A stretch of DNA of 44,196 nt from Ichthyophonus hoferi (taxonomy: Eukaryota; Opisthokonta; Ichthyosporea; Ichthyophonida; Ichthyophonidae). The notes under the pieces are model-generated. The model saw nothing but the letters and a program-made list of their open reading frames with translations, ran no database searches and was not told the origin of the DNA. Below are positions 1-13,019 of the stretch, piece by piece (positions within the stretch are counted from its first letter, which is position 1; every line of letters begins with the position of its first letter). The stretch spans positions 33,746-77,941 of the forward strand of contig NAOQ01000360.1 in the NCBI GenBank assembly GCA_002751075.1, given 5' to 3'. A program made the translations under genes and the position numbers.

Positions 1-44
1 TTTAGGATTCACATTAGAGGAAGTTGCTCACTGTGTGTATACCA

Positions 45-2054
45 GTGCACCGCCGTTGTATTATTCACAGGGATATCAAGCCGGAGAACCTATTGGTTAA
101 GGCTGGCACCTTAAAGATTGCTGACTTTGGGGTAAGTTACAAAGAAATGGTATTTAATATATATACGCGTATGTTGTAATACCACTTGGGACACCACTGT
201 GTTTCTCATTGGCTGGAGTTGGAAGTGGATGATGTACTAGTAACATTTCCTGCCAGAAGATATTGAAATTGAAAAAGGAAAAGGTACAAGTGCTATGATA
301 GGTAGCATGATAGATGGAAGGTCGCATACTTTGTATATATACTCATTGTTTTATTGAGTATACCAAGATATTCCCTGCATGTTGGAATGAAATGGCCAAC
401 TAAGTCCACCCTCATATTTCTAATGTATTTACCAATTGGCAGGTTAGTCAACGAATTACCGACAGCCATCAGCGCCTCAAGCGCCAGGCAGGGACCCTAG
501 CCTTCTGGCCCCCTGAGGTATGCTCCTACCAGAATGACGTCACATTTGAAGGGCCCCCGTTGGATATGTGGGCGGCTGGTAGGTTTTCTATTATCACATT
601 GTCGGGTGTATTGTCTCTACAATGTGGTATGGTTGTGTAGTAATTTTTCTACTGTTTGATATCATAACCTCTAAATCTTTATTAGTAGTTTGGTATTATA
701 CCAAGGTAGATGTATTGATTAGTTGTAAATATGATCACATCATCTATTGCTTTGTTTGTGGGCTAATAGTAACTGTATATGTCATGGAGTCAGATTGGTA
801 TTGATTGTATTATAATTTATAAGGGCCTTAAAGGGAGGGAAATGAATTGAGGACTACGTATTACCAAGATAGTGACCCTAGACAGCCAATATCTTTGATG
901 TATTAGGGTGTAGTCCTTTGGATTAGTAAGACCTGTGTGGCATTGTGCAGGCCTAACAGCAGAAAGAATGATCTGTAGTTTGTATAAGCTGATGTGATTT
1001 ACCTTGTTCGTTGATTATTGTTCATAACTAGAATTTCAAAAGGCATTATGTTCTTAGAAATTGGGAATAAGATATAATATTATTATATAATATCTTCTGT
1101 TCCTTTGTATTCTATTTTTTTTCATTTTGGTATTATATTTTATTATCATTGCTACAGCTGCATGCCTACATATTCTGTTGTCATGCCCTGATCTCTGTAA
1201 CAAATGGCGATGAGTGAGCCAGGTTACCAGTAGAGTATAATTTTGTACCACCATATGACTGCATATCAATATGATTTACAGCCCTCTCCAGGGGGTGTAC
1301 ATCTAGAGTAATAATAGTATATAGTATACCTTACATATATATATATATATATATATGGTGTATGAGGATGTATTGTCTCTTCTTTCTATTGGTGGCCACC
1401 ATCATTTAATGTGTTGAACAGTATGTATAAACCATGCATTAGTATTTACTGAAATGAGCAACTTCTTTGATACGAGACAAACTAATAATGGGATGGGTGC
1501 AGGTATTACACTGTATATATTTCTTGTAGGAAAACTTCCCTACAGCACACAGGACTCCATGGATCTGTTTGGAGAAATAGCCGACGGAGAGTAAGTCTAG
1601 TGTAATTAATTATATGAACACTAGAACCTTGCGTGTGGGGGGTAGCCAAAGGTGGGATTGCCATGATGGCGGCCAATGCTGAATTAATCCTTATATATGG
1701 GTGGATCGAATTTACTGCTGGCCTATGCTAACTTTTCCAGTGGCCTTACCAGGAAAGTTATTCAAGCTAATATATCTACTCATATACAGAAACATAGAGC
1801 TTCCCAGTGGGATTGATAAGCGCATGAGGTTGATCTTGGAAGGGTTATTAGCTAGAGACCCTACTGTAAGACTGACTAGTCAAGGATTATTGGTAAGTGA
1901 ATAGAGTTGGCTACTAGTATTATAGGTGGAGATATAGCAATCATTCTGTTATTCTAGGCAGAGGTAGATTAGGTACTACGGTCTGATTAATGAATAGAAA
2001 GTGATCAAACTATTGATTATGCTGCAGTCACACCACGAGACTCTTCCTACATAA
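45..2054 (+). CDS. LKB1/CaMKK-like Ser/Thr protein kinase, 3' part
   Basis: C-terminal two thirds of a protein kinase domain; the 5' exons lie outside the window. Exons I assign: 45-131, 443-578, 1503-1590, 1790-1892 and 2028-2054 (stop TAA); all junctions are GT-AG and keep frame. Visible motifs are the catalytic loop [12 protein letters not shown], the IADFG metal-binding motif, a GTLAFWPPE block at the APE position, LDMWAAGITLY (subdomain IX) and ARDPTVRL (subdomain XI). The FWPPE form and the [12 protein letters not shown] segment resemble LKB1/STK11, which phosphorylates AMPK-type kinases; CaMKK/SNAK kinases are close relatives and not excluded. The last exon adds only SHHETLPT before the stop, so there is almost no tail beyond the kinase domain. 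This short exon is the least certain. The gene faces the sorting nexin tail to tail. Confidence 0.85.
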
Positions 2055-3203
2055 CCCCAATAGCAGCTAGGGGAGAATGGAGGTGTACAACATAGCTATG
2101 ATATCTAGCCATGTTCTGGGACATCGTGGGCTTCTTATCATATGTACACGGTCAACCTAATCTTACCCCTCCCTCCCTCCCTCCCCACCTCTCCTTCATA
2201 GAATGCCCTAAAGGATGGTGACTAACCAGCCATCGCCCCCTTTATGGGGGGTCCCTTAAGGCCTGCATGCAGCCAACTATCTGAGCTCTATCACTGGTCT
2301 TCATATATCCATAACAACGTAGTCTATGAAATATAGTCATGGAGCGCCATTAAAGATCATTCCAAGGGGCCAACCACCAGAAGGCAGCGAACGACAGTCA
2401 AACAGTACCAATATATAGCCATATATAGATGTAGGCATTTTACTTCTATACCAATAACCATCAGCCATTTGCCGTGTTTATGGTGCGAACCAACCTTATT
2501 CTCCTGAGAATAACCCTATACGGTATATACTAGTGTGGTTGTCAGAGGCCTAGTACAGGGACCATAACACGATGGGAGAGGGACCACTTCGATATATATA
2601 TATATATATATAGTGTGCATATGAATTTTGTTGGATAGTGTATATAAATTTAGATAAGGTCATGGGTGTACATATATCCCTCAATGCATCTTTCTGTATA
2701 TTTATGGCTTAAAACACGACCAATGGACACTGCACTAAACCCTGTAGTCTAATAGGTTTGTTATCTGGTTGCAGCTTGGATATACTCCACTTATTAAGAC
2801 TAATATTTTACAATAAAAGTAATTGGGTTGTAGAATACCCCATAAAACCCTCCATGTATGAATACATACAGTCCTATTGGTAAAAACAGCACCATCATCT
2901 CATTGGGTGAGTCCAGACTACAGTGTCATATATGGTACTATCTGTTACGAGGTGCACAACGCATGGCGAAAATCTTCCCATATGGTCCGATCCTATAGGG
3001 ATAGATGGGCACGTGAGCCTATGTTATCTTAATTAGAAACACACATACCCTATACTCTATAGTCCACGTATTATACCCTACACCCTACCCTCTATACCCT
3101 ATACCTACTATATACATTATACCCTATACCCTATACCTTATACTCTATAGCCTATACTATATACCCTACACTATATACTATACACCCTATATACACTACC
3201 TAC
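2055..3203. other. Convergent intergenic region between kinase and sorting nexin
   Basis: No gene is clear here. An AATAAA at about 2812-2817 on the + strand could end the kinase transcript. The last coding exon of the - strand sorting nexin should lie in this stretch. One open candidate is 2709-2774 (22 codons ending in TAA, after an AG), another is a six-codon exon near 2900-2920. I cannot choose between them. A short TA run lies near 2593-2612. Confidence 0.4.
3045..3195. repeat. Degenerate TATACCC-type tandem tract
   Basis: About 150 bp built from variants of a 7-base unit (TATACCC, TATACTC, TACACCC, TATAGCC) in irregular tandem. It abuts the last recognised exon of the sorting nexin, on its 3' side. 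The CCCTA-like core resembles telomere repeats only loosely; the interspersed TATA makes a plain microsatellite more likely. Confidence 0.7.
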
Positions 3204-6200
3204 CAACTCTAGGTACTTCATATGCAGTCTCATTAAAGAGAGCAGGATGCCCTGCAGATCCTTGACCTTGGTACAGTCAAAGAACCTTAACTCATGTTCA
3301 CACTGGGCCCCCAACGCCTAACCCCATAATAGGATTGGTACCGTGGATTAGTGCTTGGTGTCTATATAGAATACGGCAATTGCAGTATATAATATAGTAT
3401 AATAGTATACAGTAGATAATATAGTGTAATAGTACTAGTGGGCCGTAACCAAGGAGTCACAACAGACCATGTAGAAAGAGTAGAGAAGAAGGGTGGGCAA
3501 GGAGTTTATATGGGTGTGTGTAGGTACATGTATATAAGTACAAAGGAAGACCTGCTCTACCTTCAAGGTTTCTTACCTCTAATTCTTTCTCCTTCATTTC
3601 CAGTCCTTTCTTTTCCTGCATCCCAAAACCCAACCAATCAGCTACAATGATACAAAATCACTCAATTCGTTCATGCCTGTGCATATACTTTAGCCAATTG
3701 AAAAGGTACCTAGTTTATTCAATAAACCTAAACCAGTTATACGCCAGCACCCATTGAATTGCTCTTAGCCAATGAATCAGGGGTAAATTGGCAGTAACAA
3801 TTGATAAGTGGTCCCAGGCCGCCCAGCGTATTGGCTCATTGCCATTGATTCAACCAACATGATGGACACATCTATGAATAGAATCTTACCTGCTCAACGG
3901 ACAGGCGGAATTTTTCCAATCGTTGGAGATTTTGCTCGGTAGTTTGTTTCTTCTGAAACAGTGACATCACGCCCTGAGGGGCACCCTCAGCCCGCTCTAG
4001 TAACTGCAAATCACTGGCCTGCATAGGGCCTAGCCATGTTAGTTGCGATGGAGACGGTAGTATGTGTAAGGGTATACAGGGGTACATGTACATGTAGATA
4101 GAGATAAAGGTGTGTTGTAGAGAGGAAGAGAAGGAGATGACTGCTAAGAGCTCCTAAAATATCATGGGCTATAAACGCCCAATCGTATAAAAGAGATAAA
4201 AAAGCATTAGGATAAAATAGGATAGGATGGGATAGAATAAGAGAGGATGGATAATATGACATAATACAATGTATATGATATAAAATATATGTACCAGTAA
4301 GCATTTTTCAATGATGTCATATTCTACACTCTCCTTTTCTATCTGCCATATGCCCCTATCCGTGTTACTGAGATAATAATAAGCTAATCACCACCCTACC
4401 AACAGTAAAAATGGTGGTTATCTTTGATGTAGTGGCCATTGGCCGGCTAAAAATAAACATACTAACCTTGGCAGCACAGAGGTCACGTTGAGAGCTGCAA
4501 TCGGCCTCCTTAGTAGCATAGGTGTTGATGACGGCCTGGGGGCCCATATATGATAAGTATTCCGTGATTATATATATAGTGAACAAGATCCTTGTCTATA
4601 ATAAGGCTCTAGCAAGGTGTGGGCAACTTGGAGTACCAGATATGGTATATACACCCTGTGATGATTGGTGAGATAGCGATCACGTGACTAATGAGATAGA
4701 TAATAACCATATATAGGTTCGACTATAGACAGTTAGCCACCATAATCATATATAGAAAGCACGACTTTGACGTCAATCATACCGTCCACTTCCCATGTGT
4801 ACTCAAGGCTCTATCTATATGATTGTATGAGGGATCATTTCCTTCTCTCTCTCTTTCTTTCTCTCTCTCTCTGCATGTTTTCTCCTCCTTTCTCTGCAAT
4901 GGTCTACTAGGATACATACACAAACTGAATCCATAAGCAATTCATATTCGTTGAGACCAGCTATAACGTATTCCTGATCCTCAACCTGTGATATTGTGAT
5001 TGGTTAGTACTTGTACTTAGAAGACTTTGATTGGTAAATAACGGAGTTTGATATACTATTAGTGGCCAGCATCTCACCAAGGGGGTCTAAAACCATTGGT
5101 TTACTAGCCTATACGGCACATATAGACCATAACAGGCATGGCCACCATGAGATAGAGCTAGAAGGAGAGAAGAGGGGGAGGGGAGACGGGTAGACATATA
5201 CCTGAGTAGACAGGGTGGTGCCTATGCTGTTCATTAATTTGTTGGTATGTTCTACTATATCCTTAAGGTCAGTCTGTAGCTCAGCGAGCTCCACGTACAA
5301 TTTACCTGTTAGTGTATATGTCGCCTGCATCTCTAGATAGGAGAGAGGACGGGGGGAAGGGTAACAAGGAGGTTAGTGCCGAGGGCCACTCCTACCCAAA
5401 GGGGAAACAGGAGGGTGGATAAAGGGTATAGGACAGGCTAGATATACACACAGAGCACTGGAATAGGTATACATTTGCATGCTTTGTCCTTGCCCGCCAT
5501 TGATGCATATCGCAGGAAGATGCTCTTAAACAAGAGATTGCGTAAAAAGATTAAGTATGCACAATTCTCAGCAGCCTTGTAATCATATCATAATGTTATT
5601 TCTACTATTATCCAATCACTGCATACGTCCGCACAACCTAAGCATACTTATCTATCTATATATGGGCCTATATAACTCGATATCTATATGTGAGTTTACA
5701 TACCTATTTGCTTCTTATTGATGCTATTATAATATTTAATTATATTGCCCAGTGCGGATTGGAGCCCTTTGGCTTTAGTCTCCATGGCAACCATTCCTGC
5801 GTCTTTAACCATAGGCTATGGGTATGCATTAATGTAATTAGTGTAAGTAGTGTAAACAGGGATATATAGATAAAAATATATGTACATGTGTATGCATAGG
5901 CATATTCTTAGGTATATGTATATATGTATGTATGTATGTATGTATGTAGGAATATATACCTTCGCATATATGCCTCTATCTATATCTATGCATTAAGACA
6001 CTCAATATGCTTAACAGTATCTACATGGTATAGTATATAAATATAAGCCAATACAAGTGAAATGACAGCCGTAGGGTATTATAAATGAGCACTACTAGAG
6101 AGGGAGGCCTAGAGATCGTAGCAGGGTGGAAGGATGGGGTGTATAGACAGACAGGAAGGGTGCAAGTAGGTATAATCTAGACCGCAACTATCAGTCAAGG

Positions 6201-8398
6201 TATAGGCTGGTACCATCAATATGGTGATGGAGTTGAAGAGAGAGAGAGAGAGAGGATGAAAGGTTATATAGTTCAATCATATTAAAGAGGTGAATTATGA
6301 TAGATATGTGCCAAAAGAGGATATATATGAAATAATATTATAAAGACAATGAGCGCCATCTTAGTGGTTGATGAGTCATGCCATCCCTTTAAATTTTATA
6401 TAAGATCAATACTACGGTATGACTGGTCCACTGATATCTATCTGCCATGTGTAGCACTAAATACAGCGTGATAATTAGCATGATATGAAGAGGCAGAGGA
6501 AGGAAAAGGGGTGGGAAGCGGACAGAGAGGGAAATACCGCGTATGGAGCAATCTTAAGGTTAAGGCTTTTGTTGATTTTCATTTGCTGTTAGATCGCCCT
6601 TGGTTAGCGATTGGGTAAGAACACATACATCACGTCATAATGACATTCCTAAATTGAGTGGCATATAAACTGGTGTCTATTCAAGTAGCTGTTTATGTCA
6701 TTATGCAAACACTCACCCAATCATCAGCAGCTAAAAAATTACGGAACTCCTCGTCATTGGCTAGAATAGGATGAGCATAAGTGTGTCTGCAACAAGCATA
6801 AATTGGTTAGCAATGGGCCCTAGACATTAGATAAAAGTCACATATGTTGTTGGATGTTGGAAAATACATATCTGCACATAACCAGATATACAAGGTAGAC
6901 CAGTAAAAACATGGTCTATATTACTATATCTGGATGAACCATGTTGTATATTGACACATATCGGTAAGACATAACTCACACGGCCATCTATGTCTTGGTT
7001 TACTGTTTAGCTCAAGGACACTGTAATGAGCAAGGGTTGATTATAGGGCTCGCCAGGTCAACCACCAAAGGATGTACGCAAATATAGACTAGTCATGCAT
7101 TAAAACACTAATTAAATGTATAACTAAATAGATAGGTGAACGGATTATTACATCAATAATTAAAATAATATATGAAATTTATATTTTAAATCAATAACCA
7201 GGTCACTCTAAATACGATAATTATTTCTAAATAATATACCAACCTCGCATGAGCACAGTCTATGCGCACCAATGAGTGGGCGAAATTTGTATTGCACTAC
7301 AAACCCCCTCTCTGGCCCTATCGCATTACCAATCACATAACGTACTATAATTTAACCGTGCAAGCACATGGGATGGTGTGGTGGTATTAAGCCATATCAA
7401 ACCAATCAAGGTTAGTACAGTCCCTACCTTAGAAACATCTGTAAACGAATTCTCCTTTTCTCTACAAAATCGGGTGACTTTGCACCTACTGTGACTGCTT
7501 TAGGGGGCAAGGGGGCTAATACAATGGCTACAGGTAGATAAGGATGGAGTTGGGAATGTGCATGTGTATGTATATATGTATATATGTACATACGTACATG
7601 CACGTAATAGTTGATGTTGGAGGGGTTAGGTATGATAGATACTAGCTAAACTAAATATAAGAAAAGAGAGAGGGTATATCTCCACACCTAGCCACACACC
7701 CCTATCCCCTCCTCTCTCTATACTCACCAGGGTATGTAGCCTCCAGGTGCTTCCTAAGAGTAACAAAGTCTGAAAATCGACGCCAAACATCATTCGATTC
7801 TACCTCCGATTCATCATCGGGTAGGGTCACCTACATGGGCCATAGAGTATTTATGATATTGGCAATGATAGTTGATATGAATAAATAACACGCAAAGCAT
7901 GGCGGCCTATATGTAGAAATACACCCATAGATAGCCCCTATACATGCATGTATAAACCTATGTATGTGGTGGTGCTCCGGTAAGAATACCATACCGGGCT
8001 ATATATACATACTTGTAAATAGACCAAGTTACCAATATAGTTATAAACTAGCTCATGCACCAATAGGTTATATCCATTAAAATTTATATGCAATGCAATT
8101 TCGCCCAACTACTTCATCGTCAAAGTACACCTTCATTCCAATTGGACTAGACATCTCAAATATACTAAAAGACCAAATGAGATAGGTCGGCTCAAACCCT
8201 GCATACCTTATACTATGCCCTATATATTATATCTTATACACTATACACTATACACTATACACTATACACCATGCGGGGCCTTACCTTAGTCTCAATATGA
8301 TAAACTACATAACTCTCTTTGCCATTCTTCCTCCTCTCAGTGTCGGTCAGTGTAATCACCATGGGTACAGCACCCTCCATAGACCCCTGTGTATCCAT
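3204..8398 (-). CDS. SNX4: SNX4/Atg24-like sorting nexin (PX-BAR)
   Basis: Sorting nexin of the SNX4 group, which binds PI3P on endosomes and drives recycling and autophagy-linked sorting. Exons in transcript order: 8398-8285, 7830-7728, 7527-7428, 6786-6717, 5815-5704, 5332-5202, 4985-4920, 4535-4467, 4018-3890, 3317-3204; total 1008 nt, 336 codons, all phases consistent. The ATG at 8396-8398 has an in-frame stop three codons upstream, which supports this start. The PX domain runs from about residue 14 to 130, with WRRFSDF (54-60), the proline loop APLPPK (77-82) and DFVEKRRIRL (92-101), the usual phosphoinositide contacts. The rest is helical BAR sequence, with LKDIVEH and VEDQEYVIAGLNEYELL matching the SNX4 order. 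The protein is shorter than human SNX4 (450), lacking most of the N-terminal tail. The final few codons lie in an exon below 3204 that I could not fix. Confidence 0.85.
4843..4871. repeat. CT-rich microsatellite in a sorting nexin intron
   Basis: A run of CT with a few interruptions (CTTTCTTT), inside the intron between the exons at 4920-4985 and 4467-4535. On the gene's own strand it reads as purine-rich GA. Confidence 0.8.
5925..5948. repeat. TATG microsatellite
   Basis: Six tandem TGTA/TATG units in the intron between sorting nexin exons 4 and 5. A GA run lies at about 6236-6255 in the same intron. Confidence 0.8.
8236..8269. repeat. ATACACT 7-bp tandem repeat
   Basis: Nearly five perfect copies of a 7-base unit just inside the first intron of the sorting nexin gene, 15 bp from its donor site. 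The unit length matches the TATACCC tract at the other end of the gene. Confidence 0.85.
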
Positions 8399-9203
8399 GT
8401 CCAGTTAACTACTACCACTCGCCACAGCAATAAATGTAAAATCATAAAAGGAATGTTTAGTGCTATAATAGGGTTTGAAAAGGACTTGGAAATTAGATTT
8501 TTTTGGGAAAACTATATATAGAATGGCTATAGACAATTGGTTATCAAGATATGTTGTAAGGAATAGTATTGGAAATACGAATCTACAACAGAGAGTATAA
8601 AGGTTTGATATAATAGGATATATAGTATAATATGATATGTTAGAATATGATAAGATATAGCATGACATAATAGGATATTGTCATTGAAAAATTACTATTA
8701 TAGAAAAAATAAACAACAAAAATCAAAAATACTGAAAAATGAAAAATGTGTCAAAAAGAAAACCTTTCGGAAGATTCTAATATTTAAAATATGATAAATA
8801 GAAATATGGGTTATGGGTGATTGGAGATATTAGTGTAGAATCTCGTATAGCCAGGAGGTAATTGCATTCTTCTAATAGATTATATAAAGGCCGCAGTTAA
8901 TCTATGGAACCAGTTCGAGTAGGTCCTACTACTACATTAAGACAACTACAATCAAAAGAGATGGTAAACACAAAAGGAACCATAGTCCATTATTAGATGA
9001 AACATGTAAAGCTCTATACTTCACACTTGTAGTAGTGAATATACCCCACAGAACATCACGCTTATATTCAATTACTAGACTTGTTGTCATCCCTATACAA
9101 CTAAGCCTATACAGAAGCAGGCCTTTCCTCACAATAAACCATACGCGAGGTATATGCCTACAAAGGAAAAAATCTGAACATTAACTAACCAAACAGCACG
9201 CAC
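8399..9203. other. Upstream region of the sorting nexin gene
   Basis: This is the presumed promoter and 5' UTR of the - strand sorting nexin, AT-rich throughout. I see no convincing TATA box at a standard distance. A purine-rich, A-rich patch lies at about 8696-8765. No other gene is recognised. Confidence 0.4.
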
Positions 9204-9292
9204 TTCTTTAGTGTCCATGGTGGGCCGGAAAAAGCAGTCTGTGCAGTTGGCCGTTACGTCAATGAACACTTTCAGCTTTATATCAGGTACAC
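9204..9292 (-). CDS. Orphan exon-like segment, possible CZIB/UPF0587 N-terminus
   Basis: An open stretch between a CTGCAG acceptor (at 9293 on the - strand) and a possible GTGCGT donor. It encodes VPDIKLKVFIDVTANC followed by TDCFFRPTMDTKE. The pattern LKVF...A.CT....RP is like the first strand of the CXXC zinc-binding UPF0587/CZIB family. No start codon exon and no following CXXC exon were found, so the match is weak. It could be a leftover exon, a 5' exon of something else, or chance. Its base composition is clearly richer in GC than its surroundings. Confidence 0.3.
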
Positions 9293-10015
9293 CTGCAGAC
9301 AAAGAAGACTATAAAAAAAAGTGCATATTGTGACATACACGCCCCAAAATCTCTAAGGTAGATAGATCTAATATATAGAATATGCAGTAATCTTTTCTAA
9401 AAATCTGACTATACACCAGGTATAATTTAGCACGTACACGAACCGTAAGCTTCTGAAAAAGAACCATATATATACATGTATGAACGTATGAGCATAAGGA
9501 AGTGGGGCCAAACATTAATATATTAGTAAATATGTATTTCTGTGTTGGCCTGCTTTAAACAATCTCTAAGGCACTGTCCAAAAAAATAGTGTCGATGTGG
9601 GCATGTTTAAGTAAAAAATATATATTGGGGAGTCATAAGAACTTGGGATATGTGATAAGAATGAAGCAAATTTGAGACTGGTAACTGTAACATTAACAAT
9701 GCTTTAATAAATAAGAATAAGAAAATAAATGAGAATCTAATATTGAAATAACAATACAACTTCATAATAGAACACTCACAATATATTCTGGTTTCCTGCT
9801 AGGTTGTACGGCAATTTTAATGTATTATTTTTATACATAAAAATGTTATAAGACGGCTTTATTTTGGGCCGTATTTTGATAAATGATAGATCGCAATAGT
9901 TAGTAATTGGTGTATAATTTTAAAGAGAGTTTAGATCGACTTACTATTCGCGAATAATAGCTAATTGGATCCTATGATATTACGACCTAAAAATACGAAA
10001 CTATCTGTCCATTAC
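9293..10015. other. AT-rich region, no gene seen
   Basis: No gene recognised. The open frames are short and of low complexity. Confidence 0.5.
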
Positions 10016-10449
10016 AAGAAGTATATACTTATTAACAAATAACCATTTCGCCACTAGAGAAACATCCCAGTAGCTATTCCTTAAACTTTGTTTTACATTG
10101 AGAAAAATATCTCTCTATTTTTTTGGGCAACAAGTGGCCTATCGTATGTGCTACACTTTCTGTATGGTTGCATATGAATCTTTATTTGAATACCTGAATT
10201 AAATGATTTGCCATAGTCCCATTCTCTCATTTATAAGAAGTATATACTTAATACAAATAACCATTTCGCCTCTCGAGAAACATTCCAGTACCTATTCTTT
10301 AAAAATTGTTTTACATTGAGAAAAATATTATTGTGTTTTAGGAGAAAAAAGACCTATTGTATGTTCTACACTTTCTGCATGGTTACGTATGAATCTTTAT
10401 TTGAATACCCGAATTAAATGATTTGCTATGGTCCCATGCTTTTATTCAT
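10016..10449. repeat. Diverged tandem duplication, period 219 bp
   Basis: Two adjacent copies: about 10016-10234 and 10235-10449. Both start AAGAAGTATATACTTA and share ATAACCATTTCGCC, TTTTACATTGAGAAAAATAT, CTACACTTTCTG and GAATCTTTATTTGAATACC in order. Small insertions and substitutions separate them (for example in the T-rich middle). Neither copy is openly coding. Confidence 0.9.
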
Positions 10450-12940
10450 AGATGCCATTTGGGTGGGCACTGCCGGAAACAACCGTTTTGAGATGGACAA
10501 TTCCACGTTGGGCAAGATAATCTCAGAATTGTTGTTAAATTTTTTAGTGTCATTGTTGTTTAACACCTGCTTTATCAAGCATATATTTGCATATTCAATT
10601 TTTTGGTGCTATCATTTAAAATACTCCAACGCATCATTCTTGTGTTCCAATGGGTATGCCTGAATCCACCAATTCCATTTGGTTACAATGTATACCCATG
10701 CAGACTCATCAGGTTGCACGTGATTGATTGTCAATGTACTCAGGCATTAGGACAGTTTTGTTTTTTCTACAATGAACCTTTGTAGAGTACCTTGATCTAT
10801 TACAGCGTACAATATGCTGAAGTTCTTAATATGATAGTACACCTGTTTCAGACGTCCTCATCAAGGGTAAGCAGCACAAGATATGACACAAAAACCTGTT
10901 GATAAGAAATGTTTAGGTGCTGCACTTTTGTCGTTAGAGCCTCCTCCAGCAAGGTGGGCATATAGTAATGCAAAAAAAAAAAAGGACCTCATCCCTTCAT
11001 GCCGAGTATTTGTTTGTAACAGGCATGACCCCCTTGAATTTCAACAAAAGGGGAGCCCCAATCAGGGTCGCTCAAAGCGGTGATGAGGGGTGCATCATGT
11101 CATTGAGAAAATATAATCAACCAAAAAACAAACCTATTTAAATATGTAGAAGTGTACATACAGATAGCTCATAACCCTGTGACAGCTAATTTACTTAATT
11201 AACTATTAAAGATATGAGAGAATTTGAATATGTCAATATCTGTTTCTAATCCTACTTTATTTTTCTCTAATTTATCAATGTCTGTAGCTCCTGGTTGTAG
11301 GTCTTATAAGAATAAAATATCAGCTCGACTAATTGGAGTCAAACCTAAACTTATTTTTTTTGGTCATTGGCATCAATCGATAATAATGCCCAGCCTATGT
11401 TGGTGGAACCATGTGTAAAAATAAAATGTGCATTGTACTTATGTATATTCCCTGGGATATTCTCTGTTGGTTTGCTAGAGGAATCGCTAGACATAGTTCA
11501 TTGTGTAGTGTTTTGAGTCAATAGAGACTAATGAATATTGGTCGCTATATCAAGGTCATGTATCGTAATATCCCTCAGAATCAGATGGCATTAATTGGAG
11601 TAGGTAGGTAATCATTAGTATGGTAATCTAATATTCATCGTGTCTTTTAGACTACGTAATTGTATTTTCACTTGGCCAGACAAATTATATTCCCAAGTGC
11701 CGATAAAGCTATTCCCATTGGTTGACTCAGAGGAATTTCCCGCGCGTAATTAAAATAACGATCGTATTTGTGATTAACTGTTCCTAAAATGCTCCAAAAT
11801 TTAAATTTAGCACACTTAGATTGAACTGATGTACTATTTTCTGAAATCTAAAACACATAGATTGAGCTGAGGTTCAGTTTAACTAACTGCTCGCACATCC
11901 CCTTTATAAATAAAAACCTTGGCCCAGAACTAGTCTGAGCATAGCTTATACACTTTATTAAAGTTGGTATTAGCTAACTAATGCCCAGTGGGCTAGTTTC
12001 TAACATATAGTTTGTACAACACTTAAACAATCTCGTCACATATTTAGAACACTGGTAACAAGTAGATCAGGAAATGATTGGTCCATTATTAGTTAAATAA
12101 CGTTCTTAACCAGGTAAATTGGTTTATCATTAAGATCTTTACGATCGGTCCCATTTGTATTGATGAACACAGCTACGATTGACACACTCGGTAAACGAAA
12201 GTCAGAAAAGAATAAAAGAAAATGGAAACAACTAATACACGCCTTGGCACACCCGGGTATATGCTGAAACCCCGCATGCCTGTACATGTGTATAATACCG
12301 ATACGGAAAAAATACGAATACGTTCGTGACACACAAATCTTTGTAGTCATTTATTATTTGTTAAACAATATAATATTACATATATGTAGATAAATTACTA
12401 GAACTAACACAAATTTTTATAAGTTGTAGTAATTTAATGTGTATATCATTAATTAGGAGATATATGCAGTAAAACATAAATCTTATAATAAAACTACATC
12501 TTATGGGAGACAATATTAACTAGTGATTTTCAATCGTAGGTGGGTAATATTTCGGATAGAAAACCGTTAGTTATTTTAGAGACGGTGGTGACATTTATTA
12601 ATTTTATGTGATGAAAGCTTGGTTTAGGCAAAAGTGTTAAGCAGTAAGTGTGACATCATGTTGCATAAGAGTGGTGTACAAGACAGTGAGCTGTTCCAAA
12701 GAAAGCAGTACCTATTATTTTTGTATGTGTATAAACCCTGATTTTAGAATGGAGCTAGGTTTAGAGGAAGATGTCACAAGCAATAGGCTCCTAGCAGTGG
12801 CATAGTTGTAAATTAGTGATGCCATCTTAATGAGCTATTTGTATGCCACATACGGTTTGTCCTAGTATGTGGTAGGATTTTGTATTAACTTTTATCTATT
12901 CATGATGTAACTCTATTTTTATATTACTTTATGTTGACCT
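10450..12940. other. AT-rich block with short unassigned open frames
   Basis: Several short frames look less repetitive than their surroundings: 10418-10663 (+), 10883-11083 (+), 11224-11418 (+) and 12093-12350 (-). None shows a domain, signal peptide or splice partner that I recognise. The stretch around 11880-12000 contains CTTTATAAATAAAAACC, TATA-like, but no gene follows it. These may be worn fragments of old insertions or of lost genes. Confidence 0.3.
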
Positions 12941-12949
12941 CAAGTGAGG

Positions 12950-13019
12950 TATATAAACAGGTCTCATATGGATTCCGAGGCATGGGTTTTAGTCAATTTA
13001 TTCCTTAGTTAGAGTATAG
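12950..13019 (+). promoter_or_regulatory. Candidate promoter and first exon of an unrecognised transcript
   Basis: TATATAAA at 12950-12957 is followed 62 bp later by a perfect donor, AG|GTAAGT at 13018-13025. The stretch between begins one short frame (ATGGATTCCGAGG...). The arrangement resembles a TATA-driven short first exon. No later exon can be tied to it with confidence, although coding-like sequence appears at 13753-14272. Confidence 0.3.

Noticed and set aside
5202-5332. Nucleoporin p62/Nsp1 coiled coil (LKDIVEH resembles its LKDIIEH)
   Set aside because: The exons around it form a complete PX-BAR chain matching SNX4; the p62 match is limited to a few residues.
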